From positions 1 through 36,985 of the forward strand of contig NZ_JAKTNU010000017.1 of assembly GCF_022760955.1 (NCBI RefSeq): a DNA stretch of 36,985 bases, written 5' to 3'. The translations under genes were made by a program, and so were the position numbers. Shown piece by piece: positions 1 to 7,515 of this stretch (positions are counted from its first letter, which is position 1; every line of letters starts with the position of its first letter). This stretch comes from Thermus neutrinimicus (lineage in GTDB: Bacteria; Deinococcota; Deinococci; Deinococcales; Thermaceae). Under the pieces are notes generated by a model. That model saw only the letters and a list, made by a program, of their open reading frames with translations, searched no databases and had not been told where the DNA came from.

Positions 1-61
1 CACGTGGGCGCAGGTCCATCCTAAAGGGGTGGTCCCACGTTTTGACGTGTACTGAGGCCAC

Positions 62-277
62 ATGCTAAGAAGGCTTGAGGAAAAGGGTTTTTTGGAGCGT
101 TCCTTGGACAGCAAAGACCTTCGCCGCTTCAGCTTCCGTCTAACGGAAAAGGGAAAAAGCGGCTTGCGCCAGGCGGAGGCGCTTATGGAAAAGGCGCTAA
201 GGCGGCGCTTGGCTCGGCTTCAACCGGAGGAAACAACGCACCTGTTGGAGTTGTTGGGCAGGCTGGAGGAAGCATGA
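62..277 (+). pseudogene. MarR-family regulator, 3' remnant
   Basis: The 71 residues match the second half of a MarR winged-helix repressor: the end of the recognition helix (LRRLEEKGF), the wing (ERSLDSKDLRRFSFRLTEKG) and the start of the C-terminal dimerisation helix. The N-terminal half, including most of the helix-turn-helix, is missing. The frame has a stop at 53-55. Another frame just upstream reads L-T-C-T-E-A-T, which resembles the residues that normally precede this point, so a frameshift or small deletion near position 58 is likely. The stop overlaps the start of the exporter gene (ATGA at 274-277), the usual marR-exporter operon arrangement, so this was probably its local repressor. 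A short protein starting at 62 could still be made but should not bind DNA normally. The window begins only 61 nt upstream, so the rest of the gene cannot be judged. Confidence 0.6.
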
Positions 278-2307
278 ATCCCACACCGCAAGAGGTTCGT
301 TTCACCATGATAGGGGTCCTACTCGGGGTTTTGTTGGCGGCCCTGGACCAGACCATCGTGTCCACCGCCATGCCCCGCATCGTGGGGGAGCTTAGGGGAG
401 CCGAGTACTACGCCTGGGTCACCACCAGCTACCTTCTCACCTCCACGGTTTCCGCCCCCATCTTTGGGAGGCTGACCGAGCTCTTCTCCCGTAAGGCGGT
501 TTTGCTTTGGGCGGTAAGCCTTTTCCTTCTGGGTTCGGCCCTTTCCGGCCTTTCCCAGAACATGGCCCAGCTCATCCTCTTCCGGGGGCTCCAGGGGGTG
601 GGGGGTGGGGCCCTTTTCGCCCTGGCCCTCACCACCATCGCCGTGCTCTTTCCCCCAAGGGAGCGGGGGAAGCTTTCCGGGGCCTTCGGGGCCATCTTCG
701 GCCTTTCCTCCGCGGTGGGACCCTGGCTGGGGGGCCTCCTCACCGACCACCTTTCCTGGAGGTGGGTGTTTTACATCAACATGCCTGTGGGCGCGGTGGC
801 CCTTTGGTTCATCCTGCGCTACATGCCGCGGCTTCGTCCTGGCGGGCGGGAACCCTTTGACTTTCTCGGAGCCCTCCTCCTCATCCTTTGGACGGTACCC
901 CTTATGCTGGCCTTTTCCTGGGGCGGAAGTACCTATCCTTGGGGGAGCCCGGAGATCCTGGGACTTTTCGCCTTGGCCTTCCTGGGGCTTATCCTTTGGA
1001 TCTGGACGGAGAACCGGCTTCCTTACCCGCTTTTTGACCTGTCAGTTTTTCGGGAACGGGTCTTCAGCCTTTCGGCAGCGGCGGCCTTCTTTTATGGCCC
1101 GGCCTTTCTGGGCGCCGTGGCCTTCCTGCCCCTCTACCTGCAGGTGGTGAAGGGGGTTTCTGCCAGCCAAAGCGGGGTTACCGTTTTGCCCCTCACCCTT
1201 GGCGTGGTGGTGGGGAGCCTGGGTGGAGGCCAGCTCCTGGCTCGCTTCGGACGGTATAAGGTCCTTCTCCTGGTGAGCGCCGGGTTTTTATTGGCTATTT
1301 TCCTGTTCCTCCACTTCACCCTTACGGTGGGAACCCCTCTGGTGGAGGTGGTGGGCCTCTTCTTCCTCTTGGGCCTTGGCCTGGGTCCGGCCCAGAGCGT
1401 CCTCAACATCGTGGCCCAAAGCGGCCTACCCAAGGAGCGCGTGGGAAGCGGAACCAGCATGGTGCAGTTCATGCGCCAGATCGGGTCCACCATGGGCATC
1501 GCCTTGCTGGGAACCATTCTGGCGCAAAGCCTCACCCAGCACCTCAAGGATGCTTTTCCCTCCGGGGCCTCCACCCCTGCCCTAAGCCGCGCGGGTGAGG
1601 GAATGGCCCTGGACCTGGACCGGGAGTTTGTCCGCCTCGAGGACCTTCTGGAGAAGGCCCTCAAGGGAGACCAGGGAGCTTACCAGGCCTTGAAGGCGGA
1701 TCCCTTTCTACCCGAGGATCTCAAGAAAACCCTGAGGCCTGGGGGCATTCCCGCCCAGTTTGCCGAGGTTCGGACTCTGGTTACCCAGGCCCTGCGGGGA
1801 GATGAGGAGGCGCGAAAGGCGCTTTTGGCGGATTCCACCTTGTCACCCGAGGTGAAGGCCCTTCTCCTTCCTGGCGGGGTGGCTCAGGGCACGTTTTCCC
1901 TGTTGGAACGGGCTTGGTCCGGGGATGGGGTGGCCAAGGAGGCCCTCCTCGGCTTGCCCTGGGGCCAGGGCCTGGAGGGGCTGTTGGGCGCACCTTCCTC
2001 TCCTGCCATGAGGGCTCGGGTTACGTCCTTTCTCAAGGCCCTGGAGGACAGGGTGGTGGCCGAGACGCAGGCTTCCTTGAAAAGGGCTGAGGCCCAGGCC
2101 CTGAGCCAGGTGCCCGCCCAGGTGGTGGCCCGCCTCGAGGGAGTTCGGCTCAAGCTCAAGGAAGCCTTGCAGGTGGGCATCGTGGAGGCTCTTCGGGGGA
2201 TTTTTCTCCTCAGCACCTTTTTTATAGGCCTTTCCCTGGTGGCCTTGGTGTTCCTGCCCGACCGGGAGCTTTCGGGGGGCCTCGGGCCCCGCCCTTCGCT
2301 AGAGTGA
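274..2307 (+). CDS. DHA2-family (EmrB/QacA-like, 14-TM) MFS multidrug exporter with periplasmic repeat insert
   Basis: Proton-coupled drug exporter of the major facilitator superfamily, inner membrane. Visible signatures are LDQTIVSTAMPRIVGEL in TM1 (residues 24-40), motif A GRLTELFSRK (65-74), RGLQGVGGGALFA in TM4 (104-116) and the motif C region GLSSAVGPWLGG in TM5 (143-154), followed by WRWVFYINMPVG. TM13 ends near residue 420 (MRQIGSTMGIALLGTILAQ) and TM14 is at about 640-661. Between them lies a hydrophilic segment of about 210 residues (425-635) where relatives usually have a short loop. It contains two clear and one weaker copy of a roughly 45-residue unit and ends in a long charged helix. 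With an N-in topology this loop faces outside. At 677 aa the protein is longer than typical 450-550 aa DHA2 members. The substrate is unknown. It is 4 nt upstream of the 5-oxoprolinase gene. Confidence 0.9.
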   Translation: MNPTPQEVRFTMIGVLLGVLLAALDQTIVSTAMPRIVGELRGAEYYAWVTTSYLLTSTVSAPIFGRLTELFSRKAVLLWAVSLFLLGSALSGLSQNMAQLILFRGLQGVGGGALFALALTTIAVLFPPRERGKLSGAFGAIFGLSSAVGPWLGGLLTDHLSWRWVFYINMPVGAVALWFILRYMPRLRPGGREPFDFLGALLLILWTVPLMLAFSWGGSTYPWGSPEILGLFALAFLGLILWIWTENRLPYPLFDLSVFRERVFSLSAAAAFFYGPAFLGAVAFLPLYLQVVKGVSASQSGVTVLPLTLGVVVGSLGGGQLLARFGRYKVLLLVSAGFLLAIFLFLHFTLTVGTPLVEVVGLFFLLGLGLGPAQSVLNIVAQSGLPKERVGSGTSMVQFMRQIGSTMGIALLGTILAQSLTQHLKDAFPSGASTPALSRAGEGMALDLDREFVRLEDLLEKALKGDQGAYQALKADPFLPEDLKKTLRPGGIPAQFAEVRTLVTQALRGDEEARKALLADSTLSPEVKALLLPGGVAQGTFSLLERAWSGDGVAKEALLGLPWGQGLEGLLGAPSSPAMRARVTSFLKALEDRVVAETQASLKRAEAQALSQVPAQVVARLEGVRLKLKEALQVGIVEALRGIFLLSTFFIGLSLVALVFLPDRELSGGLGPRPSLE

Positions 2308-2311
2308 GGGG

Positions 2312-3850
2312 GTGGACGGCTTTTACCTGGCCTTTGGCGAGGGGCTCTCCCAGGAGGCTAACCGCCTGGCCCAGGCTCTGGCTCGCCTTCTTCTAGAGGA
2401 TCCCCCCGAAGGGCTTTGGGAGGCGGTTCCCGCTTACGGCACCCTGTACCTAGAGTACGATCCCAGAAGGCTTTCCCGGAAAGGGCTCCTGGGGCTTGTC
2501 TCCCGCCTCGAGGCCACCCTGGCCGGGGGTGGGGAAGAGGGCAGGCGGGTAGAGATCCCCGTGCGCTACGATGGGGAGGACCTCTTGGAGGTGGCCGGGC
2601 GCACGGGGCTTTCCCTGGAGGAGGTGAAACAGCTACACCAGGCGCCTCTTTACCGGGTCTACGCCTTGGGGTTTACCCCCGGCTTCCCCTTTTTGGCCCC
2701 GGTGGAGCCGGCCCTACGCCTGCCCCGCCGCCCCCACCCGAGGCCCCGGGTGCCGGCCCACGCGGTGGCCATGGCCGGGGCCCAGACGGGCATCTACCCC
2801 CTGCCCTCCCCTGGAGGGTGGCACCTTTTGGGCACCGCCTTGGTGGCCGTCTACGACCCGCACCGGGAGGAACCCTTTCTCCTTAGGCCAGGGGACCGGG
2901 TGCGTTTCCGGGAAGCCGAGGGTGCCCCTCCTCCGGAGCCTCTTCCCTTGGCCCTTCTTCCTGAGGAACCCAGGATTCCTGCCCTACGGGTGGAGGAGCC
3001 AGGCCTTCTGGACCTGGTGGTGGATGGGGGAAGGTTCCGGGCGGGGCACCTGGGGTTGGCCCGTTCCGGGCCATTGGATCCCTACTCCGCCTCCCTGGCC
3101 AACCGCCTGGTGGGGAATCCCCCGGGCGCACCCCTTTTGGAGGTGGCCTACCGCGGCCCGGTCCTCACTGCCCTTAGGGACCTGGTGGCGGCGGTGGCGG
3201 GGTATGGGCTTGCCGCCCTCCTGGATAGGGAGGAGATCCCGCCGGGCCGGAGCTTCTTCTGGCCCAGGGGCAAACCCCTCTCCTTTCGGCCCCAGGGCCG
3301 GGGGGCCAGGGTTTACCTGGCGGTGGCGGGGGGCCTCGAGGGCCGTCCCTTTATGGGTTCCGTGTCCCCGGATCTCCGGGGCAGGATCGGTCGCCCGTTG
3401 CAGGCGGGGGATACCCTGGGCCTGGGGGAGAAGAGGGCGGTGCGGCCAGGACTGGCCTTCCAGCAAAGGCCCTTGCCGGAAGCCCTTCGCCTCCGTCTCC
3501 TTCCCGGGCCCCAGTTTTCCTGGGAAGCCTTTAGGGCGTTGCTTTCCCGCCCCTTCCGGGTGGTGCGGGCGGACCGGATGGGCGTGGAGCTCCTGGGACC
3601 AGAGGTGCCCGGGGGGGAGGGGCTTTCCGAGGCCACGCCCTTAGGGAGTATCCAGGTGCCCCCCTCCGGGCGCCCCCTGGTGCTCTTAGCGGACAAGGGA
3701 AGCCTGGGGGGCTACGCGAAGCCTGCCAGGGTTCACCCGAAGGACCTTTGGCTTCTCGGCCAGGCATGGCCCGGAGCGGAGCTTGTCTTCACGAGCGATT
3801 TATATCGTGACAAGTGGCACATATCCCCAGTCCTACCAGGGGAAGACTAG
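2312..3850 (+). CDS. pxpBC: 5-oxoprolinase subunits PxpB-PxpC fusion (KipI-KipA type)
   Basis: ATP-dependent opening of 5-oxoproline to glutamate by the Pxp complex, cytoplasmic. Residues 1 to about 210 form the PxpB/KipI (allophanate hydrolase subunit 1) domain, with the signature GFTPGFPFL and the later AGAQTGIYPLPSPGGWHLLG. Residues about 225-512 form the PxpC/KipA (subunit 2) domain, with GLLDLVVDGGRFRAGHLGLARSG, LDPYSASLANRLVGNP and a C-terminal GGYAKPARVHPKDLWLLGQ. In many bacteria these are two genes; here they are one 512-aa chain. The GTG start at 2312 is preceded by GAGGGG and lies 4 nt after the exporter stop, so the two are probably co-transcribed. The third subunit, PxpA (LamB/YcsF family), is not in the window and must be encoded elsewhere if the enzyme is complete. 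It converges on the thiolase gene with only 8 nt between stops. Confidence 0.9.
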   Translation: MDGFYLAFGEGLSQEANRLAQALARLLLEDPPEGLWEAVPAYGTLYLEYDPRRLSRKGLLGLVSRLEATLAGGGEEGRRVEIPVRYDGEDLLEVAGRTGLSLEEVKQLHQAPLYRVYALGFTPGFPFLAPVEPALRLPRRPHPRPRVPAHAVAMAGAQTGIYPLPSPGGWHLLGTALVAVYDPHREEPFLLRPGDRVRFREAEGAPPPEPLPLALLPEEPRIPALRVEEPGLLDLVVDGGRFRAGHLGLARSGPLDPYSASLANRLVGNPPGAPLLEVAYRGPVLTALRDLVAAVAGYGLAALLDREEIPPGRSFFWPRGKPLSFRPQGRGARVYLAVAGGLEGRPFMGSVSPDLRGRIGRPLQAGDTLGLGEKRAVRPGLAFQQRPLPEALRLRLLPGPQFSWEAFRALLSRPFRVVRADRMGVELLGPEVPGGEGLSEATPLGSIQVPPSGRPLVLLADKGSLGGYAKPARVHPKDLWLLGQAWPGAELVFTSDLYRDKWHISPVLPGED

Positions 3851-3858
3851 GGGAGCCC

Positions 3859-5061
3859 TCACACCGCCTCCACCACCATGGCGATTCCCTGACCCACGCC
3901 GATGCACATGGTGGCCAGCCCGAACTGGACGTTTCTGCGACGCATCTCGTGGAGCAAGGTGGTGAGGATCCTGGCCCCGGAGGCGCCCAGGGGGTGGCCG
4001 ATGGCGATGGCCCCGCCGTTGGGATTCAGGCGGGGGTCCTCCATGTCCAGGCCCCACTCCCTGAGCACCGCCAGGCTTTGGGCGGCGAAGGCCTCGTTGA
4101 GCTCGATGAGGCCGATATCCTTCAGGGTAAGCCCCGCCCGTTCCAGGGCCTTCTTGGTGGCGGGCACCGGGCCGATACCCATGATCCTGGGCGGAACCCC
4201 GGCCACGGCCACGCTCCGCACCCGGGCCAGGGGGGTGAGGCCATGGGCCCTGGCATAGGCATCGGAGACCAGGAGAAGGGCGGCGGCCCCATCGTTCAGG
4301 GGACTGGAATTCCCCGCGGTGACCGTGCCCCCTTCCCGGAACACCGGCTTAAGCTGGGCCAGTTTCTCCAAGGAGGTATCCCTCCTGGGCCCCTCGTCCA
4401 CCTCCACCTGGACCTCCTCCTTCCCCCGCTTCACCGGCACGGGGACCACCTCCTGGGCGAACCGGCCCTCGTCCCAGGCCCGGATGGCCTTTTGATGGGA
4501 GAGGAGGGCGAAGCGGTCCTGCTCGTCCCGGGGGATCCTGTACATCTCCGCCAGGTTCTCAGCGGTCTCCCCCATGCTTTCCGTGCCGTAGAGGGCCTGC
4601 ATCCTGGGGTTAACCAGGCGCCAGCCCAGGGTGGTGTCGTACATCACCTGGTTGCCGGTAGGGAAGGGCCGTTCCGCCTTGGGCACCACGAAGGGGGCCC
4701 GGGACATGGACTCAACCCCGCTCCCGATGTACACCTGGCCCTCTCCTGCCCAGATGGCCCGGACGGCCTGGGCCACGGCTTCTAGGCCGGACCCGCAGAG
4801 GCGGTTGACCGTACACCCCGCCACCTCCACGGGGAAGCCGGCCAGGAGGAGGGCCATGCGGGCCACGTTGCGGTTATCCTCCCCTGCCTGGTTGGCGCAG
4901 CCGGCGTAGACGTCCTCTACCTCTTCCTTGGGGATGCCGCTTCGCTCCATGAGGGCGGAAAGGGCAAGGGCCAGGAGGTCGTCGGGGCGGACGCTGGCCA
5001 GGGCTCCCCCGTGCTTGCCGATGGGGGTTCTTAGGGCTTCCACGATCCAGGCTTCGGGCAT
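3859..5061 (-). CDS. Acetyl-CoA acyltransferase (thiolase), PaaJ/PcaF-like
   Basis: Thiolase that cleaves 3-oxoacyl-CoA to acetyl-CoA and a shortened acyl-CoA, cytoplasmic. Active-site residues are visible: nucleophile Cys89 in VNRLCGSGLEAV, His356 in GGAIAIGHPLGASGAR and the second Cys386 in ATMCIGVGQG. The length (400 aa) is normal. The N-terminal half (EALRTPIGKHGGALASVRPDD, GCANQAGEDNRNVARM, YDTTLGWR) looks most like the 3-oxoadipyl-CoA thiolases PaaJ and PcaF, which fits the last step of phenylacetate degradation. A general fatty-acid thiolase is also possible. The ATG at 5061 has a strong AAGGAGG site. It stands alone, away from the paa operon, but its promoter carries the same operator as the TetR gene at 19714, linking it to that regulator. 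Confidence 0.9.
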   Translation of the reverse strand: MPEAWIVEALRTPIGKHGGALASVRPDDLLALALSALMERSGIPKEEVEDVYAGCANQAGEDNRNVARMALLLAGFPVEVAGCTVNRLCGSGLEAVAQAVRAIWAGEGQVYIGSGVESMSRAPFVVPKAERPFPTGNQVMYDTTLGWRLVNPRMQALYGTESMGETAENLAEMYRIPRDEQDRFALLSHQKAIRAWDEGRFAQEVVPVPVKRGKEEVQVEVDEGPRRDTSLEKLAQLKPVFREGGTVTAGNSSPLNDGAAALLLVSDAYARAHGLTPLARVRSVAVAGVPPRIMGIGPVPATKKALERAGLTLKDIGLIELNEAFAAQSLAVLREWGLDMEDPRLNPNGGAIAIGHPLGASGARILTTLLHEMRRRNVQFGLATMCIGVGQGIAMVVEAV

Positions 5062-5071
5062 AGGACCTCCT

Positions 5072-5087
5072 TACCGACCGTTCGGTA
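5072..5087. promoter_or_regulatory. PfmR-type TetR operator in front of the thiolase gene
   Basis: The 16-bp sequence TACCGACCGTTCGGTA has perfect 6-bp outer arms (TACCGA/TCGGTA). It lies between the thiolase -10 box and its ribosome-binding site, over the expected transcription start. It differs at only two positions from the site at 19694-19709. As I recall, the Thermus thermophilus regulator PfmR was reported to bind TACCGACCGNTNGGTN, which this site fits. Confidence 0.8.
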
Positions 5088-5089
5088 GC

Positions 5090-5118
5090 AGTGTAGTGGA
5101 GTTGGGGGTGGAAGTCAA
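5090..5118 (-). promoter_or_regulatory. Promoter of the thiolase gene
   Basis: On the minus strand, -35 TTGACT (5113-5118), a 17-bp spacer and -10 TACACT (5090-5095). The predicted start falls inside the operator at 5072-5087, so a bound repressor would block initiation. Confidence 0.75.
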
Positions 5119-5155
5119 CGATCTGTGGAGAAGAGGAGCACAAGCTAACTAAATC

Positions 5156-5449
5156 GTGAACCGTTACACAAAACCACCTCACCACCGGTTGATACCCGCA
5201 GACTTTAGCACAAGTACAGGTACAGGCACCTGGACCCACGTGGCGGTAACGCTGGACGGTCCCTTTAGCTCATTCAAGATCAACGGGAATCCAGCGGGAA
5301 CCTTCACGGCACCCTTCGGAATGACTAGCAATTCCCTAGACCTATTGCTAGGAGCTCCGCACACTACCATCCCTAGCTCAGTTCCTTGCGGACTCTTACT
5401 AGACGACGTAAAAATTGGCCGGCTTAACCCAGCCAACAGTCAGCAGTAG
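5156..5449 (+). pseudogene. LamG/concanavalin-like domain remnant
   Basis: The 97-residue reading frame (GTG at 5156, in-frame stop just upstream at 5150) contains part of a LamG-type jelly-roll domain: GTWTHVAVTLDGPFSSFKINGN, then NSLDLLLGA and GLLLDDVKIGRL, the usual 'W-x-HVAVT-x-DG ... xxNG ... DDVxI' pattern. Such domains belong to large secreted or surface proteins. This piece has no signal peptide, no complete domain and no neighbours of that kind, so it looks like the 3' end of a lost gene. The stretch is visibly poorer in G+C than its surroundings (many ACA, TTT and AAA codons), which suggests foreign origin. It is followed by 50 nt and the nadC promoter. Expression is doubtful because no good ribosome-binding site is seen. 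Confidence 0.5.
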
Positions 5450-5487
5450 GATCAAAGGCAAAGCTGGGCTCCAGCTGAGGAGCCGGA

Positions 5488-5495
5488 TATACAAT
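5488..5495 (+). promoter_or_regulatory. -10 element of nadC (leaderless)
   Basis: TATACAAT ends 7 nt before the nadC ATG (5503), so transcription should start at or next to the A of the ATG. No Shine-Dalgarno sequence is present. A convincing -35 box is not visible. Confidence 0.6.
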
Positions 5496-5502
5496 AGGGG
5501 CC

Positions 5503-6330
5503 ATGGTGCCCTGGGAGACCCTAAAGGCTTGGCTCCAGGAGGACCTCGGCCACGGGGACCTCACCACGGCCCTTACGGTGCCGGAGAACCTCTTGGGCCA
5601 GGCGGTGATCGTGGCCAAGGAGGAGGGGGTCTTGGCCGGGCTTCCCGTGGCCAGGGAGGTGTTTGCCCTGGCAGACCCTCGCATTGCCTTCACACCCCTG
5701 GTGGAAGAGGGGGCAAGGGTGGAGGTGGGTCAGGAAATCGCCCGCCTCGAGGGTCCCCTAAGGGGCATCCTGGCGGGGGAGAGGCTGGCCCTCAACCTCC
5801 TCCAACGCCTCTCCGGCATCGCTACCCTGACCCGGGCCTATGTGGAGGCCCTGAGGGGCACCAAGGCCCAGGTCCTGGATACCCGCAAGACCGCCCCGGG
5901 CCTGAGGGCCCTGGAGAAGTACGCGGTGCGGGTAGGCAGGGGGAGGAACCACCGCTTTGGGCTTTTTGACGGCATCCTCATCAAGGAAAACCACATCCGC
6001 GCGGCCGGAGGCGTGGCCGAGGCGGTGAAAAGGGCCAGGGCCAAGGCCCCCCACTACCTCAAGGTGGAGGTGGAGGTGGGAAACCTGGCCGAGCTGGAGG
6101 AGGCCTTGGAGGCGGGGGCGGATCTCATCCTCCTGGATAACTTCTCCCCAGAGGAAATCCGCGAGGCCGTGCGCCGGGTGGGGGGGCGGGTGCCCCTGGA
6201 GGCCAGCGGCAACATGACCCTGGAAAGAGCCCGGCTGGCGGCGGAGGCGGGGGTGGACTTTGTGAGCGTGGGGGCCCTGACCCATTCCGCCAAGGCCTTG
6301 GACCTTTCCCTGCTGGTGGTACACCCCTGA
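5503..6330 (+). CDS. nadC: Nicotinate-nucleotide pyrophosphorylase (quinolinate phosphoribosyltransferase)
   Basis: Converts quinolinate and PRPP to nicotinate mononucleotide, CO2 and PPi, the last of the three de novo steps encoded in this cluster. The 275-aa protein has the family's landmarks: [10 protein letters not shown] near the N-terminus, QRLSGIAT with Arg102, [10 protein letters not shown] (Arg128, Lys129), [19 protein letters not shown] (His150, Arg151, Lys161), then VEVEV, LLDNF and LEASGNM, which line the PRPP and quinolinate sites. The ATG at 5503 directly follows a -10 box and is probably leaderless. It is followed by nadA and nadB on the same strand, so the cluster can make quinolinate from aspartate and convert it onward. 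Between nadC and nadA there are 241 nt with a possible small gene. Confidence 0.95.
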   Translation: MVPWETLKAWLQEDLGHGDLTTALTVPENLLGQAVIVAKEEGVLAGLPVAREVFALADPRIAFTPLVEEGARVEVGQEIARLEGPLRGILAGERLALNLLQRLSGIATLTRAYVEALRGTKAQVLDTRKTAPGLRALEKYAVRVGRGRNHRFGLFDGILIKENHIRAAGGVAEAVKRARAKAPHYLKVEVEVGNLAELEEALEAGADLILLDNFSPEEIREAVRRVGGRVPLEASGNMTLERARLAAEAGVDFVSVGALTHSAKALDLSLLVVHP

Positions 6331-6355
6331 TGCCATGGGGTGCTACCATAGGGGC

Positions 6356-6514
6356 ATGGCGCGGGCCCGGGTTCGGCTCCCTGAGGATCAGGCCCACGGC
6401 CTCAAGGTCCCGGCCCAGGGGGAAGGGGTGTCCCTGGCAGGCCGGGTGCGCTGGGCGGTAGGGGGTAAGCCCGTCACCTGGCCATGGGGATTCCCTGGGG
6501 AGGTGAGGCCCTAA
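6356..6514 (+). CDS. Possible small protein (52 aa) between nadC and nadA
   Basis: An open frame of 53 codons starts at ATG 6356, 6 nt after a TACCAT box (6344-6349). This is the same spacing seen for the leaderless nadC and HxlR-type genes in this window. The predicted protein is basic and soluble, with no Cys and no membrane segment (it includes VRLPEDQAHGLKVPAQGEG and VGGKPVTWPWGFPG). I do not recognise a family. Support is only the frame, the promoter-like box and a codon composition like that of its neighbours. It may be chance in such GC-rich DNA. Confidence 0.35.
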   Translation: MARARVRLPEDQAHGLKVPAQGEGVSLAGRVRWAVGGKPVTWPWGFPGEVRP

Positions 6515-6524
6515 AGGACTAGAA

Positions 6525-6549
6525 AAGCCTGGGCCGCGTCCCAGGGCTT
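6525..6549 (+). other. Hairpin in the nadA leader
   Basis: AAGCCTGGG and CCCAGGGCTT pair over 9 bp with one bulged base and a CCGCGT loop, 23 nt before the nadA ATG. No T-run follows on the plus strand, so it is not a standard terminator there. On the minus strand it is followed by TTTTC. It may be a leader structure or a weak attenuator. Confidence 0.35.
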
Positions 6550-6571
6550 CAACCCAGCGAAAGCGCAAAGC

Positions 6572-7495
6572 ATGGAAAGGGATCTTCTCATCCAAGAGGT
6601 TCTCCGGCTGAAGGCAGAGCGGCAGGCGGTCATCCTGGCCCACTCCTACCAGCTCCCTGAGGTGCAGGAGGTGGCGGACTTCGTGGGGGACTCCCTGGGC
6701 CTAGCCCGGGAGGCCCAGAGGACCCGGGCCAAGGTCATCGTCTTCGCCGGGGTGCACTTTATGGCGGAGACCGCCGCCATTTTGAACCCGGAGAAGACCG
6801 TCCTCCTTCCGGATCTGGAGGCGGGTTGCTCCCTGGCGGATAGCATCCGGCCTGAGGACATCCTGGCGTGGAAAAAGGACCATCCCGAGGGGATCGTGGT
6901 GGCCTACGTGAACACCAAAGCCGAGGTAAAGGCCCTGGCGGACGTGTGCGTCACCAGCGCCAACGCCGTGGAGGTGGTCTCCCGCCTGCCGGAGGATAGG
7001 CCCATCTTCTTCGTGCCCGACATGTTCCTGGGCGCCCACGTGGCCAGGGTGACGGGGAGAAGGCTGGACCTTTTCCCCGGGGAGTGCCATGTGCATGCGG
7101 GGATCCGCGAGGAGCACCTGAAGGCCCTGTTGCAGAACCACCCGGGGGCGGAGTTCATGATCCACCCCGAGTGCGGGTGCGGCAGCAGCTGCCTTTTCCT
7201 CAAACCCGACGCCAAGATGCTCTCCACGGAAGGCATGGTGCGCTACGCCAAGAGGGCGGAGGCCAAGGAGTTCGTGGTGGCCACGGAGGTGGGGATCCTC
7301 CACCGCCTGGCCAAGGAGGCCCCGGAAAAGACCTTTATCCCGGTGAAGCCGGATGCCATCTGCGAGTACATGAAGCGGATCACCCTAGAGAAGGTTTACC
7401 TGTCCCTTAAGGAGATGCGCCACGTGATCCGGGTGGACGAGGAGGTGGCAAGGAAGGCCCGGCGGGCCCTCGAGGCCATGGTGGCCGTGGGCTAG
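6572..7495 (+). CDS. nadA: Quinolinate synthase (4Fe-4S)
   Basis: Condenses iminoaspartate with dihydroxyacetone phosphate to quinolinate. The 307-aa protein shows the pseudo-threefold NadA pattern with the three expected [4Fe-4S] ligands: Cys86 in LEAGCSLAD, Cys172 in FPGECHVHAG and Cys264 in AICEYMKRIT. Other landmarks are ILAHSYQLPEVQEVADFVGDS (residues 21-41), VYVNT-like AYVNTKAEVKA (111-121), VTSANA (127-132), FFVPDMFLG (146-154) and MIHPECGCG (196-204). Its product is the substrate of NadC, and its own substrate is made by NadB just downstream (20-nt gap). No clear Shine-Dalgarno sequence precedes the ATG at 6572, but the N-terminus aligns well with the family. The cluster is an oxygen-sensitive target. 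Confidence 0.95.
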   Translation: MERDLLIQEVLRLKAERQAVILAHSYQLPEVQEVADFVGDSLGLAREAQRTRAKVIVFAGVHFMAETAAILNPEKTVLLPDLEAGCSLADSIRPEDILAWKKDHPEGIVVAYVNTKAEVKALADVCVTSANAVEVVSRLPEDRPIFFVPDMFLGAHVARVTGRRLDLFPGECHVHAGIREEHLKALLQNHPGAEFMIHPECGCGSSCLFLKPDAKMLSTEGMVRYAKRAEAKEFVVATEVGILHRLAKEAPEKTFIPVKPDAICEYMKRITLEKVYLSLKEMRHVIRVDEEVARKARRALEAMVAVG

Positions 7496-7515
7496 ACCCT
7501 AGGGCGGAAGGACCC

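Noticed and set aside
3814-4785. A 323-codon plus-strand frame opposite the thiolase gene
   Set aside because: Low-complexity His/Gly/Pro-rich translation without domains; the minus strand carries all thiolase active-site residues.
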